Below are positions 9,313 to 21,496 of a stretch of DNA of 64,000 nucleotides, piece after piece (positions within the stretch are counted from its first letter, which is position 1; every line of letters begins with the position of its first letter). The stretch is from Oegoconia quadripuncta (taxonomy: Eukaryota; Arthropoda; Insecta; Lepidoptera; Autostichidae). Below the pieces are notes generated by a model that saw only the letters and a program-made list of their open reading frames with translations, had not been told where the DNA came from and searched no databases. The stretch is taken from positions 12,399,315 through 12,463,314 of the forward strand of contig OX438742.1 in the NCBI GenBank assembly GCA_949316235.1. The letters are read 5' to 3'. Made by a program: the position numbers and the translations under genes.

Positions 9313-11865
9313 CTACGGTGGGTTCTCACATGTGGAGGCCCAATGCATTAGATCTAACTTTTGTTTCTTCATCATTGTAATTGCGTTGTAGCTGGTGCGT
9401 TCATGACGACCCAATGGGCAGTTATCATCTTCCTACAGTCACAACACTTACTTGCAGTTCTGTAAATAACATAGGCAACAATCAAGGTAATTATTATCGT
9501 CCTAATTACAACAATGTAGATTGGGAAAAGTACCAAGAAATAGTTAGGGGTCAGCTTATTGACTTTAGTTTAAATTTTTATACTCCAGAGCAGTCTTATA
9601 ATGACATTATTAAAATTTTGTTAGACAGTATAAGTCTAGCTAATCCAAATAAAAAAATAAAAAAGATATTTCATATACACAGCATCAAACATCCCCTAAG
9701 AAAAGAATACCTCTACCTTGGTGGAATCATAGATGCTCTCAAGCAGTAGACCAATGTAAAGCTGTCTACTTGTCTTTTAAATCAAATCCCAATGTTGACA
9801 ATTATATTTTATTTAAAAAGCAATAGGCCATTAAAAAACTTACATTGAAAAGAGAGAGAGAAGCCTCATGGACAGCCTTGTGTGAATCATTTAATCGGCA
9901 AACCCCAGTCTCTGTAATCTGGAAATATATATGAGAAGGTTCAATAAAACGTTTACTGATTGTAATGCTAATTCCTCAGATGATGGGTGGATATCAGCCT
10001 TCTTAAATAAGTATACTTCAGATTTACAGTCTCAAGAAAATTTGCAAATTGAAGCCCCAGTTACCAAAAGTACTTACTTATAAATCCTTTTACCCTAACT
10101 GAGTTTCTTGGTGCTCTTAACTCAAGACGTGACACCACTTTTGGATTAGATAACATTTCATACAGAATGTTAAAAAACCTGCATCTCTCTAGCAAAAAAG
10201 TACTACTGAACGTATTTAATTTATTATGGAATAGCTCAGCAATACCAGTAGACTGGAAAGTTGACTGTCTAGTACCCATATTAAAACCTGGCAAGGAAAG
10301 CTATCACCATGATTCTTATAGACCCATAGCGTTAACATCCTGTGTAGGAAAAATATTTGAGCAGTTGTTAAAGCAGAGGTTAGAGTTTTATATAGAGAGT
10401 AATGGCTTGTTACCTCATAATCAATTTGGTTTTCGTCGAGGATTTTCAGCTGTTGAAAGTCTAAATTATCTGTTGTTGGATATTCACAATGCTTTCATTC
10501 ATAACAAATTTGTAGTTTGTGTATTCTTTGACATAGTTGGTGCATTTAATAATGTCAATCATTCTGTGCTGGCTGCTGAATTGAAATCTCTTGGCTTACC
10601 TGCAAAGTTCATTCACTGGGTGTTTAGTTTTTTAAATAATAGGCAAGTTTTTGTTAAATTTAAAAATAATTTGTATGGGCCAAAAAATTCACATTTAGGA
10701 GTTTGTCAAGGTGCAATATTAAGTCCCTTACTATTTGTTCTGTATATTCACAAACTTAATATTATTGGTTCAGAAGTCAGTAATCTACAATATGCAGATG
10801 ACTTAGTAGTATACACTACAGGTACAGATATGCACGCAGTAGAGAATAAGATTAATCTGTTAAAAAAATATTTTGATTACTTACATTTGGATGTTAGTCT
10901 GAGTAAGACTAAAGTTGTAGTATTTAGCAGAGCAAGAACTTTACTAGCTAAAATATTTATTAATAATAATCTTCTACCAGTAGTTCAGGAAACCAAATTT
11001 CTTGGAGTTACATTTACCAGAAACTTGTCTTGGAATAAGCATGTCAATGTTTTGCTAGACGGAGCTTCTCGTGCATTCAATATTTTGAAATCTCTCGCTG
11101 GTACTACCTGGGGAGCAGATCCAAAAGTGTTACTAATGCTGTATAAATCTATAGTTCGTTCTCATTTTGAATATAGCTTCTTCTGTTTTGCCTCCAATAC
11201 TTACCAAATTAGTTAAAAAATTAGATATACTACAAAACAGTAATCTAAGGTTAATAACAGGTGCTATGAAAACCACAACAATAATTTCATTACAAGCTGA
11301 GTGCAATGTATGCCCATTACTGTTAAGATTTAAATATCTTAAGTTCAGATTCATATTAAACTCATTTCCGTTTCTCATCACCCCCTCTTACGCAAAATTA
11401 ATCATTCACATTCCTTGGTATCCAATCAGACTTCCATAAAATTCCCTTACATTCTGCTGAATTTTTCTGAGATATCAGCTTACAATCAACAATATAACAT
11501 CCGTAAAAGTAATGGTAAATTGGCATGTTATGGTGGTACTTTTGCAAGTAAATTTTGTGAGATGAAGATACATATATACAATGATCTTAAAACTAAAGAA
11601 GATGTGTATGAAAAACTTTCTGAATGGCCTCAATACAATCATCTCTACACTGATGGCTCGAAATCTGAAAAAGGTGTTTCTCTTGCTTACTATCACAAAA
11701 ACCAAAATGTTGGAAATGGACTTAAACTGCCCAGTACCTTTAGTATCTTCACTGCAGAAGCTTTAGCTATTGTAACTGCTTGCTTTAGAATACATTCAAT
11801 TCAATTCTTTTGAGTAATGGCTTTCCTTTTTAGGATTCTGCCAGCATCAAGTCAGTCATGGGAGT
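9313..11865 (+). pseudogene. LINE copy 2, rest of ORF2 (RT, RNase H start)
   Basis: Resumes the endonuclease C-terminus (VHDDPMGSYHLP at 9400) and continues with the RT in 10167-11216: YRPIALTSCVGKIFEQLLKQRL, FGFRRG, then YADDLVVYT with the catalytic Asp pair intact. RNase H begins near 11645 (YTDGSKSEKG, FTAEALAIV). Several frameshifts and stops occur (near 9750, 9935, 10080, 11210, 11440). Homology to RNase H weakens after 11810 and cannot be followed past about 11865, where LINE copy 3 starts. Residue-level similarity to the intact LINE at 28324-32046 is high throughout. Confidence 0.85.
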
Positions 11866-11998
11866 GACAACATTGCAGATAACCGGTTGACAGATTTTTA
11901 ATTTATTTATATACACCAGTTGAAGTTGATCCAATCTAAAACAAAACAACGAAACACACATAAAGCAACGCCACAAGTATACACAGATAGTTACACTA

Positions 11999-14900
11999 TT
12001 ATAATTTAATGTTATTATTACTAATAAAGTTAGACAAAATTTGGACAAATGTGGACGGCACAAAGGTGAGTAAACACTTCAAATTAGTGGGACGGGGGAT
12101 ATCAGAGGGTAAGGAATCATATAGTGAATACTGTAAAACCGGACATTCAAAGAAAAGGTGGTCAGGAGTTCCTTCGTCCAGTCCACACTCGCAGACCGAG
12201 GAGTCCCTTATCCGCAGCTTTGCTAAATGTACAGGCGTGCAAGCATGACCTATATGAAGTCGACAAATGGTGGACACAACTTGTTTGCTAATTTTTTTGA
12301 ATTTAAAAAACCAAGGCTTACATGGGATGGAGTTTTGGATATCGCTATAGTGTTTGCCTTTGACTAATTTAGATTTGTCCCAAATATTCTGCCAGGAGGA
12401 AGTTTGTTCTTTTTTAGCTAGCGTGAGGAGATCATGAGTATGGGTCCTAAAATGAGTCAAGTCGCCAGAAGAGGTAGCATCTTTGGCCAGTAAATCTGCA
12501 ACCTCATTACCACGAATTCCACAATGCCCTGGAATCCAAGCTACTTCAACCCTTATGCCTTTGCAATGACATCGATATAGGGCGTCTTTAATCTGGAGGA
12601 TAATGGGGAATTTAATCTTACAGAGGAACTGATTCGATATAATCGCTTGCAAACAGCTTCGCGAGTCTGTAAAAATCACCGTTCTGTTAAGATTATGTGA
12701 TTCAGAGTAAAGAACTGTCTCTAGAATAACGACCGCTTCACCGGAAAACACGTAGGATAAGGCTGGGCATTTAAACTTAAGTATAATTTTGTATTTGGGT
12801 ATCCATACCGCTGCGCCAATGCAGCCTTGCTCTGATAATTTAGAAGCGTCCGTGAACATGGTTAGCCAGTCATTCCAATGTTGCGCAAGTTTTTCATTAA
12901 ACTCCTTATCTGCTACAGGTGAATCCTTATCAATACCCAAATTAAGGATAACATTGGGACAATGGATCAGAGCGTCATAAGGTGTGCTAAACAGGGGGTG
13001 GGAATTGGTTTGAAAAATTGGCGAACGCAACTTTATAAATTTTAGATAGCTTTTCAGCATACAAGGAATTTGCTTGTGCGTCCAGTATGGTTCAGTGACA
13101 ACTAATTCTGACAGTTTTTGGAGTCTGGCCAGAAGGGGATGGGAAGACCTTTGAGCTGTTCTATATAGGAACCTGTCTGATAAATACTGTCTCCTGAGGG
13201 AAAGGGGTGATTCGCAACACTCCACCTGGAGAGCATTAATGGGTGAAGACCGCATACATCCTGAAATGATGCGCAGACACTTGGACTGAATTTTATCCAT
13301 AGAGTTGAGCATGGCTTTACTACAAGGCTCCAATAGCGATGAACCATAGTCGAAGTGGCTTCGCACCAGAGCGTTATATAACAGAACTTGAGTAAAGGGG
13401 TGAGAACCCCACCAGGGCCTCGAAAGACATCTAATAATGTTCACGTTTTTTTCGCATTTTTTAATGATTTGTGATAAATGAGCATACCTGTCATCTTGGA
13501 GTCTAAGAAAACACCCAAAAATTTTACATTGTCATGCATGGGGATAATCTGATCTTCCACTCCAATCTCAATATTCGGGATAAATCTTTTCCCGGTGAAG
13601 ACCACCACGCTACTTTTGGGAGCAACTATAGATAGACCATGCAGACACAACCACTCATTGAGGTGATGGACAGCTGAGGATAGTCTGTCAGAGGTTTCCG
13701 AAACCGAAGCAGAGGACACATATAAGGCTACATCATCAGCATACTGCAGAATGTAACAAAAACAATTAACTGACTTTTCAAGGTCATGTGTGTAAATATT
13801 GTATAAGAGAGGGTTTAAGGGGGAACCTTGAGGAAGGCCTTTCCAAACCACTCTGGGGGGCAGGAGTTCACCCTCGATGCGAATCAGTATTGACCTTGAT
13901 GATAATGAACTATAAATATAGTTAATAATCTTCCCTGGAATGCTCAGCTGTTGCATTTTCTGCCTGAGCAGAGGGAGAAGGACGTTGTCGTAAGCTGATG
14001 CAACATCGAGGAAGACTCCCACCAGGTATTCATTCCTTGAAAGAGTCAGACGGATATCTGTTGTTAAAATGTTGAGGCTATCCATGGTACTGCGTCCTTT
14101 CCTGAAACCAAACTGAGACTCAGCCAGAGAACCCTTGTTTTCTAAAAAACCACTCTAACCTATTTTTTATCAAGTGTTCCAGAATTTTTGACAGTGTGGA
14201 AGACAGAGCAATAGGACGATAGCCTGAAGCATCGAGAGGATTCTTGCCTGTTTTTAGAATAGGAATCACTATTTGAGTTTTCCACTCCGCAGGTGGAGAA
14301 CCAACTTGGAAAATGATGTTGATTAGGTTTAGAAATACAACTGGCTGGGGGCCGAATGAGGGGCTGAATTTCTGAGGTGGTTCAGTACCAATGTCAATTC
14401 TACAAATGTAAAAGGCTCATCAAATCGATGGCCAGAAAGAGAGGTTACCTCAGTTACACGAACCTCCTCCAGAGTAGGAACCCATGGGGGAGCCAATTTA
14501 CATACAAATTCATTTACCCATAAAGAAGGGTTGTTGGAGTCCACATTCATATTGTGAAAGGCACCTCTGAATTTTCTTATGTTTCTCCACATTAAGGAGG
14601 GAGGGGATCGCGGAGATAAACTCTCACAAAATCTTAACCATCCACTTCTTTTTTTCTCTGCAAGTAGCCTCTTAGTCTGAGCAGCACAATTCTGGTAGTT
14701 AAGATAGTTTTCCGTGGACATTGAATGGTTGTATGTGGATTCGGCTTCCTTGCGTTTTTTAACCATCAATGAGCACTCAGAGTCCCACCATGGGGGTGAA
14801 GATGTTAGCCGGCGGGCTGAATTTTTCAGGGGAATGGAGACTTCAGCCGCTGAGTTCAGGGCCTCAACAAAAAGAGAGTATACATCTTGCACATTGTCAC

Positions 14901-15666
14901 ACGAAACAGGAGGGAGAGATTGGATTTTTTGGTCTACTGTGATAGCATATAACGACCAGTCTGCTTTACTGAGTTTAAATTTTTGTAGAGGGGATATATC
15001 AATCACGGGTATGCAATGGTTTGGAGATGAAATTAGTATAGGGAAGTGGTCACTACCATGTGCATAAGGCAGTGTCTTCCAAGTCATACTAGGGGTTAAA
15101 CAAGGGGAACACAAAGACAAATCAACAGCGCTATTCTGGTTTTGACTTGGGGGACTTCTCCGTGTTGGAGAACCATCATTAAGCAATCACAAGTTAAACT
15201 CATCAAAAACATCGACCAATAAAGAAGTAAAAGGGTCAATGTGATATGAGCCCCACATAGTGTGGTGGGAATTAAAGTCCCCTAGCACAACCAATGGGGA
15301 AGAAAGTTCAGACAGAATTAAATTAAGATCTGGAATTAAAGAGTAGTGTGGGTGGGGAATATAAATAGAAATACAAGTGATATTTAAAGAAGAAATTTTG
15401 ATGGCAACTGCATTGATGTCTGCAGAGTGTGGAGGAAGGGGAACACTGGTAAAATGCAAATTTTTGTTAATTAAAATAAGTGTTCCGGCATAGCCATCAT
15501 CCCTGTCCTCCCGGAGGCATGAATAGCCTGACACCCTGAAGTGGGAGCCAGGTTTCAGCCATGTCTCCGAGATGGCAAGAACTGATGGAGAATACTTGTT
15601 AATAATATAACCTAAATCACTTTTTTTATGCTTAATGCTGCGACAGTTCCATTGAAGTATGGTCAA
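11999..15666 (-). pseudogene. LINE copy 3 ORF2: endonuclease-RT-RNase H, broken
   Basis: Starts MTILQWNCRSIKHKKSD. Endonuclease motifs are AISETWLKPG, LGDFNSHHTMWGSY and GSDHFPI. An in-frame TGA (15187-15189) falls between FNL and LLNDG, where LINE copy 2 has Cys (NLCLLN). RT: YRPIALSS, FGFRKGRST, LQYADDVALYV (about 13735), VKFLGVFLD. RNase H: FTDASKLSEQG, FTDSRSCLQAI, WIPGHCGIRGNEVADLLAKD. A C-terminal Cys-His motif follows (CECGLDEGTPDHLFFEC). Frameshifts near 14370, 14130 and 13443 break the frame. It overlaps the end of ORF1 by 35 nt in another frame. Confidence 0.88.
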
Positions 15667-17027
15667 AAATGTTAGGCTTTAATAGTTGCACAAGTTTAGT
15701 AATCACGTTGGACGGTAAATCGGTGTCACTGAATCGACTCAGAATATTTACTAAAAGAGACAGCAGTTGTTCTAGGAAGTTATCATTGGGCTGAGTAGAC
15801 GATACTTGAGTGGGGGCCTCTCTTGAGTATGCACAGCCATTAGGCTGGCTGGAGGGAGGGGGGGTTGTCATATTCCTGTGTGCCTGCTGATCATAACCAA
15901 AAGGTTGGGCCACAGTCCAGGGTCTCCGAGTAGTATTGACTGTTTTTTTATATGAAGTTGTAGGGGCTGGAGAACCGGTAGGTTGGGAGTTGGCAGGAGT
16001 GGGGCTAGCAACATCAGAATATGGTCGCCTGACTGCTGGGAAACGGGCCGAAGCCTCAAGGTACGACACACTTTCCTGTGACATAACTAGTTTGATTGAT
16101 TTTTGCCTGCTCTGTTCAGGACAATTCTTATCAGTTGCAGGGTGCATGGCTGAGCAGAATAGACAGGAAGGGGAGTCAGTAGTACACTCATCACCGGTGT
16201 GGGGTTGGGAGCACTTAGAGCATCTTGGCTTAGAGCGGCATTGGGCTTTAACATGCCCAAAACGGCAACACTTCCAGCACTGAATTGTTGGAAGGAGATA
16301 AGTCTCCACCGGGATGGACGAATAGAAGAGGAATACACAAGGTGGAAGGGATTGACCCGAAAATGTGAGAACAACTGTCTGGGTTGGAACCCATTCTGCA
16401 CTATTGTTGGAAATCACTTTTCTATTTAATCTACGGGCTTTAATAACTTCACCACAGCCGGAAGGTACAACCATAGTGAAGACTACCTCCTCCATTGTTA
16501 AATCAAGGGGCACACCTCTCACTATACCCATGCGGGTCACAATATGTGTAGGAATTATGGCACCGTAGTTGGCTTGTGCAAGAATAGGATTCTCAACGAA
16601 CTCATTGGCGGCCTGGGCATTGCTAAACTCAATAGAGACTTTATTAACAACCAATACTCTTGATGCTGCCGTCCACAATGTGTTGGAATTTATTTTTATG
16701 TAGGAACTGACCTAGCTTAACAGGTCTGATGGTCAGGCCTGCATCTGGATCTGCCTCGATTCTGCTAATGTGGACTAAGAAAGGAGCATTGTCGCTGCCG
16801 GAATACTTTTTCTTATTCAATGCATCAGGGTGAGAGTAAACAGTCTGAATAGAGGCATTGAGTAAATTCCTGTCAGCAACTTTCTTACTCGGGATGGAAG
16901 TTGGTTCCGGATCGGTAGTCAATTTTCTTTTATTCGATACCTGGTCCTGAGAGAAGACATCAGGGGAACTCATGTCAATGTCCGGGGGGACATTGCGCTC
17001 GTCGTCGGCATGTAAGACCGACGCCAT
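15632..17027 (-). pseudogene. LINE copy 3 ORF1: gag-like protein with three zinc knuckles
   Basis: ORF1 of an RNase H-bearing LINE. It probably binds the element RNA to form the ribonucleoprotein. The N-terminal part (MASVLHADDERN...) runs to about 16660, where a frameshift moves the reading to the frame that continues to 15632. Three zinc knuckles are visible: CWKCCRFGHVKAQC, CSKCSQPHTGDEC and CLFCSAMHPATDKNC. The knuckles are preceded by an RRM/gag-like region (VRGVPLDLTMEEV) and followed by a Pro/Ser/Thr-rich tail. The spacing resembles ORF1 of the 27-kb LINE. Confidence 0.85.
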
Positions 17028-17200
17028 GGGGAGTCACAATATAACACGCAAATTACGCACCCACCACCTTACCTGTTAGTAGAGGCACTATTCTACACAA
17101 GATTATCACAACTCAATGGAAAACGAATTGAAATTAGGCCTAAAAACCACTGAAATGAGCAGAATTTGGAGAAACACGTGTCACATCCAATCACTCTGAC

Positions 17201-17922
17201 AGCCGACCTTCTTTAGAATACATAGAAAGCGAGATACCAAAAAATGAGGATTACTGGCTCATAATTAGTGACAGCATGTCTGTTTTGACAGCACTCCAAA
17301 GTAACACACTAAATAATAACACAAATTACGTTATTTATCAAATTAAAGAGTTATGGACGAGGTTATCATTGCAAAATAATAAGCACATAGTATTTATTTG
17401 GAGTCCGTATAATGCACGACCAGGGGGGGCACACTTCAAATGTCATCAATTTTCATAGCAGACTGCGACCTCTGAACTGCGGTTGACGAACTAACCGTTA
17501 TTAGTGTTCTTTGGCCGTAGACAGAGAATAGTATAGACTGCTAGCAAGCGTGCCGGTGAAAGGGACAGAAAAAAAAGTACATCAAAAATGTCGGGTTACC
17601 ACCGTGAGGAAAATTTACCCCGAAATGTTGTATCCAAATGTAAAAATTAGTTATAGTCTCCAAATGGCGCTTACCGCACACAAAGAGTGCATTACGTATG
17701 GATATAAGGCGAAGTACTTTTAAGTGTTTTAAATATACTGAATGACATGAAACTGACGCGCCTCATTTCCATACTTTTGGTATGAAAATAGAACAGCCGT
17801 CACTTCGCAACAATTCCAGTTCTTTGAATTGCGTTATAGGGCTAGAAGCTACAGCTAGGAGCTAGTAGCTATAGCTTCATTATACCGACTACAATAACTG
17901 TTTAGCTAACCCGTGGTATGTA
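17201..17922. other. No gene; short inverted-repeat partner at 17517-17540
   Basis: AT-rich DNA with no convincing frame. 17517-17540 (GTAGACAGAGAATAGTATAG...) recurs inverted at 20361-20384 with one mismatch over 24 bp. I do not recognise the flanking sequence. Confidence 0.6.
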
Positions 17923-18330
17923 CAGTGGCTTGCAGCTAAAAGTATCCAGGCACAAAAATGCACATACATTTACTACGATATTGCAATTTCCTGAAATTAC
18001 TTTGAAGATACATAATACGTTATCTACTAAGTAATTTCAGGATTTTGCTATATCTACTAAGATATACTAACTATACTCTAGCCTATCTAACTATACTCTA
18101 CGGCGCTATCTAACTATATATATCTAACTATATCCAGGCGCAAAAAATAATATAGCAATTCTTATGACGCCTGGATACAGAACGATGCTCTGGGGTTGCT
18201 TTGCTAGAATATAGTTAGATAGGGATGTAGATACACGCTTTAAATAGCGGCATCCCCTTTTAACTATACAAGTGAAGATCAGTACTTCAGTGTCGTTCTG
18301 TAATATCGGCCTTAGAGCTGCAAGCCACTG
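17923..18330. mobile_element. Tc1-like element derivative, 408 bp, TIRs and TA duplication
   Basis: Both ends carry the perfect 15-bp inverted repeat CAGTGGCTTGCAGCT, flanked by TA on each side (17921-17922, 18331-18332), as for Tc1/mariner transposons. The interior still contains a fragment of transposase coding sequence: 18183-18212 reads as TMLWGCFARI, the conserved 'WGCF' region of Tc1 transposases. Short repeats TATCCAGGC and GCCTGGATA form an internal dyad, and the AT-rich centre repeats CTATCTAACTATA. It is an internally deleted, non-autonomous copy. Confidence 0.85.
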
Positions 18331-18367
18331 TACGTACCAACCTCTTTAGGTATGTAATTACTTTTTT

Positions 18368-18521
18368 TGTTTATGATTGACTGGACGCGTCGCGTTTGAC
18401 CACAATCCCACCTGATGGAAAGTGACGATGCGGTCGAAGATGAAGCACGCGATCCCAGTAGATGCCTATTCACTCTGCTCTTGAAGATCTCAAGGTTGTA
18501 GGATTCAGGAACGACAGAAAG
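18368..18521 (-). pseudogene. Short LINE-type coding fragment (VPESYNLEIFKSRVNRHLLG)
   Basis: The minus strand is open for about 50 codons and includes SYNLEIFKSRVNRHLLG and CGQTRRVQS. I associate this peptide with the C-terminal end of a LINE ORF2 that is widely dispersed in lepidopteran genomes. That assignment is from memory. No neighbouring RT motif remains. Confidence 0.45.
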
Positions 18522-20642
18522 ACTGAAGAATTATGAGGTAACGTAGGGTATAGTAAGGTATTGTAAAGTAAGGTAAGATAAGGGCAATTAAAATCAACTT
18601 ACTATATAAAATGAATTAAAATCAACAAATCAAAAATATTTATTTGTGAGAGACAAATACATTTTCATGCTACACGCTATCCATGCTTAAAGTTATTCTG
18701 TGTTCATTTGTACAGCAAAATTGTAAATGATTTAAACTGCCGAAAAAAAAAACAATCATGATAGTTTGTCGATAAGTGGTGATTTTTAGGTGTCCACCAA
18801 CTCAAAATAAAACGCGGCAGTACATTCTTTTCCTTTTCTTCCTTAAAAGTTGTCCATCAAAGTGTTCACTACATATTCTTGAACCACGTTTTGGAACCCA
18901 ATTGATTCTTTTAGTGGCTGCAATCTACATAGGACGTAACTCAGGGTCATCAGGAAATCTGAAATTTATATCCAAATTAATTGTGTTATTTAATCACAAC
19001 CGTTAAGGCTGGAACATAAATAAAACAAACAAATTTATGAAAACGGAACTAGAGATTTTCACATACAGATAAAAACAAAATATTTTTTATACAAACAAAT
19101 AAAGAAGGTCTAAAATAATGAAGTTGTTGTTGTTATTGTTTTGATTTATCCCATTCGAGAAAGACAAAGAAAGAAACAGCCATAACTTCCAATGTTAATT
19201 TTATAATGTTTACTAATAGTTATTACTTACTAGTCTTACTAACAATTTCAAAACAGTTTCAATCATTCATACAGCCAAGTCTGATATATATTTATCTTTC
19301 TTCGACACTTTCTTGTGTATCACATTCTAAGCTGCTTTTGAGTTTTTAAAACAATTTTGGCACAACATGGAGTTTCCAATAGAAATCGTGGCAAACAGTT
19401 CTTCACGAACCACTTGAAATGACTTCGTAATAAAACAACTTTAAGTAAGTAGGTAAGTACGCACAATATCACATCATTATTACATCTCAAACATCACTGA
19501 AACTGTATTATAAAACTATGAATTATATCAGACATGGCTTAGTGACTTTGCCTTTCCCCAATGCAATAAATTATTAAAATAACCAAACTTTTGACAACGC
19601 CATCTACTGGCATGCCCGTAACTGTCGCCTACGTTCACACATGCTAAGTGTTTCTGCCCCCCTCGATTCCTCCCTCAACCTCAACTTGCATGCCTGCTAC
19701 TTGCACAAAAATCAACTGTTGTGCAATTTACAATCTACGGGCATGCAAGTTAGAAGTAGCAGTGACGTGCCCGTAGCTGGCACGCAAGTGAGCCATCTAC
19801 AGGCATGTGTAATCCCGGCTTTATGAATTACCACTACATTAAGGTAATTTCCCACCCAAAAAACTAGCAACACTGACTTTTGGGGTTATAATATTGACAA
19901 AAATAATAAAGAAGCAATAGAAATCTTGTAAGTTCACCAAACATATTATGCACATAGTTAAGAATGATCAAAAACAAAGCTACCAGAAGCTTGTAGCATG
20001 TAAGATATTCGAGAATAATCGTCTACTTACGAATGAAAAGACAGCCCAGTAATCTTCCGCTTATTATCGCTTTTACAGCTTTCAACTCAACACCGCACCA
20101 TTTTCCTGAACCGCACTAATTAAAATGTCACTGCCAGCCCACCAGGCACTTTTTAGCCCAAACAATTGAAATAAAATAAATGATAATCAGATAATTACCT
20201 ACAAACGTCAAACTTTGTTTAGCACAATTATGTTCCAATACCTACAAAAAACCGGCACGCGATGAGGGACAGACAATAGGCTCGCTTTGTCTCTTTTCTT
20301 TTCGAGTAACGCGATTTAAAGCATCCTTTTCTTGTATGAGTGAAAAAGAAATATGTCAAGCAGTCTATAGTATTCTCTGTCTACGTCTTTGGCAGCAGCC
20401 GCCATCTTACCGGTGGGTGATGTCATGTCGAGCTCTCAGTCAACGTCGCTTTCCGTTTGAAAGTTTTTGTAAAAGTTCAGATTTTTGTTAATTTGTTGTT
20501 TGTTTTTGTTATACTTGTTTTTCATAGCTAATTTAAAGAAATTAGTTATGAGAAATAAAAATTTCCTCATAAACAACAATACCTATTTCTAAACCCAGTT
20601 TCTACCTATATAATCAGTGTATGTAGGTATGTATAGATAGAT
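18522..20642. other. No gene recognised; unclassified repeats
   Basis: AT-rich. 19590-19830 holds several related GGCATGCCCGTA / GGCATGCAAG / CCATCTACAGGCATG blocks in direct and inverted order, perhaps an old MITE. 20361-20384 is the inverted partner of 17517-17540. 20390-20480 is locally GC-richer (CAGCAGCCGCCATCTTACCGG) and could be an old promoter or 5' UTR, but no adjacent frame supports it. Confidence 0.5.
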
Positions 20643-21496
20643 TTAATTCCTCAACCAATCGCTGGCAGCAGCACTGTCTATACATGCAAATTTAACCACG
20701 GAGTTGCCACTCTTTCTCGGTAAATAGTTACTATACTCTTTGGTGACCAAAGACTCGTTGGGGGCGATTCTCGCGCAATAGACATTATGTCGTATTCGAC
20801 ATATCTCGAAATAAAATGGCGAATGTCGAATGAAACAGAATTTTCGTATTCTCAAAATGTCACGTTAGAGAATTGTCTATTCCCAGCGCTCGACTTACAA
20901 CGAGTGGTAAATATCAGTTGACATTGGATCTCTAATCGTCAAACCGTAGATATCGTAGTGACATTTCTTTCTGCCAGTTTGGTATTGGAAAAGTGTTTGT
21001 GTTTTTGTGTGATTTATCGTCTAAGTGCCATTTATTTAGCTCTTTGATAAAGTTGATTCACAGAAAGCCTTCTGTAACATTTTCAGTCACTCCGAACACG
21101 AAATTCCATTGGCGATGCAAAATATTACGTCCTTACCTCTGAGTACTGAAACATATGGAGATGGTCTATTATTCTATATGAACAATCAGTTATACAAATA
21201 TGATGGAAATCGACATTGTAATCATGAACATATAGCCATCTCATTTTCACTAACCTACAATAGTCCACGTAAAAAGAGACAACAATATATTTGTATGAAC
21301 TATTTTCGGCAATACCAAAAAGTCACGTCATAGAAATACCTAACTGCGGCCGGTTTGACATTTTTGTTTCTCAGTGTGACAGGTACGTAGGCTGTCAACG
21401 AGAGTTGTTTTGCAGTGTTTTGTGCCAGAATTGTTTTAATTTGTGACTTTATCGTGTTCCAAAGTTCATTATAAAGTGAAAGAAAATACAGGGAAC
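20643..21496. other. No gene; partial kin of the 147-bp palindromic repeat
   Basis: 20760-20870 has GGGCGATTCTCGCGC, ATTCGACAT and AATGTCGAAT blocks like those of the array at 25005-25590, but degenerate. 21135-21163 recurs exactly inverted at 23906-23934. A 74-codon frame at 21109-21333 has no recognisable family and I do not call it a gene. 21350-21496 may be the 5' UTR of the THAP remnant. Confidence 0.5.

Larger units (their letters stand above)
11866..17200 (-). mobile_element. LINE copy 3: RNase H-bearing LINE, near full length
   Basis: Minus-strand non-LTR retrotransposon with ORF1 (gag-like), ORF2 (endonuclease-RT-RNase H) and a short 3' UTR (11866-11998). It belongs to a different family from the 27-kb LINE but has the same architecture, typical of the I/R1/LOA group. 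The 5' UTR upstream of 17027 probably ends near 17200. Both edges are uncertain because I see no target-site duplication or clear poly(A). Confidence 0.75.

Noticed and set aside
21109..21333. A 74-codon gene MAMQNITSLPLS...
   Set aside because: Its start overlaps one arm of an inverted repeat and no family is recognised. Probably a chance frame.
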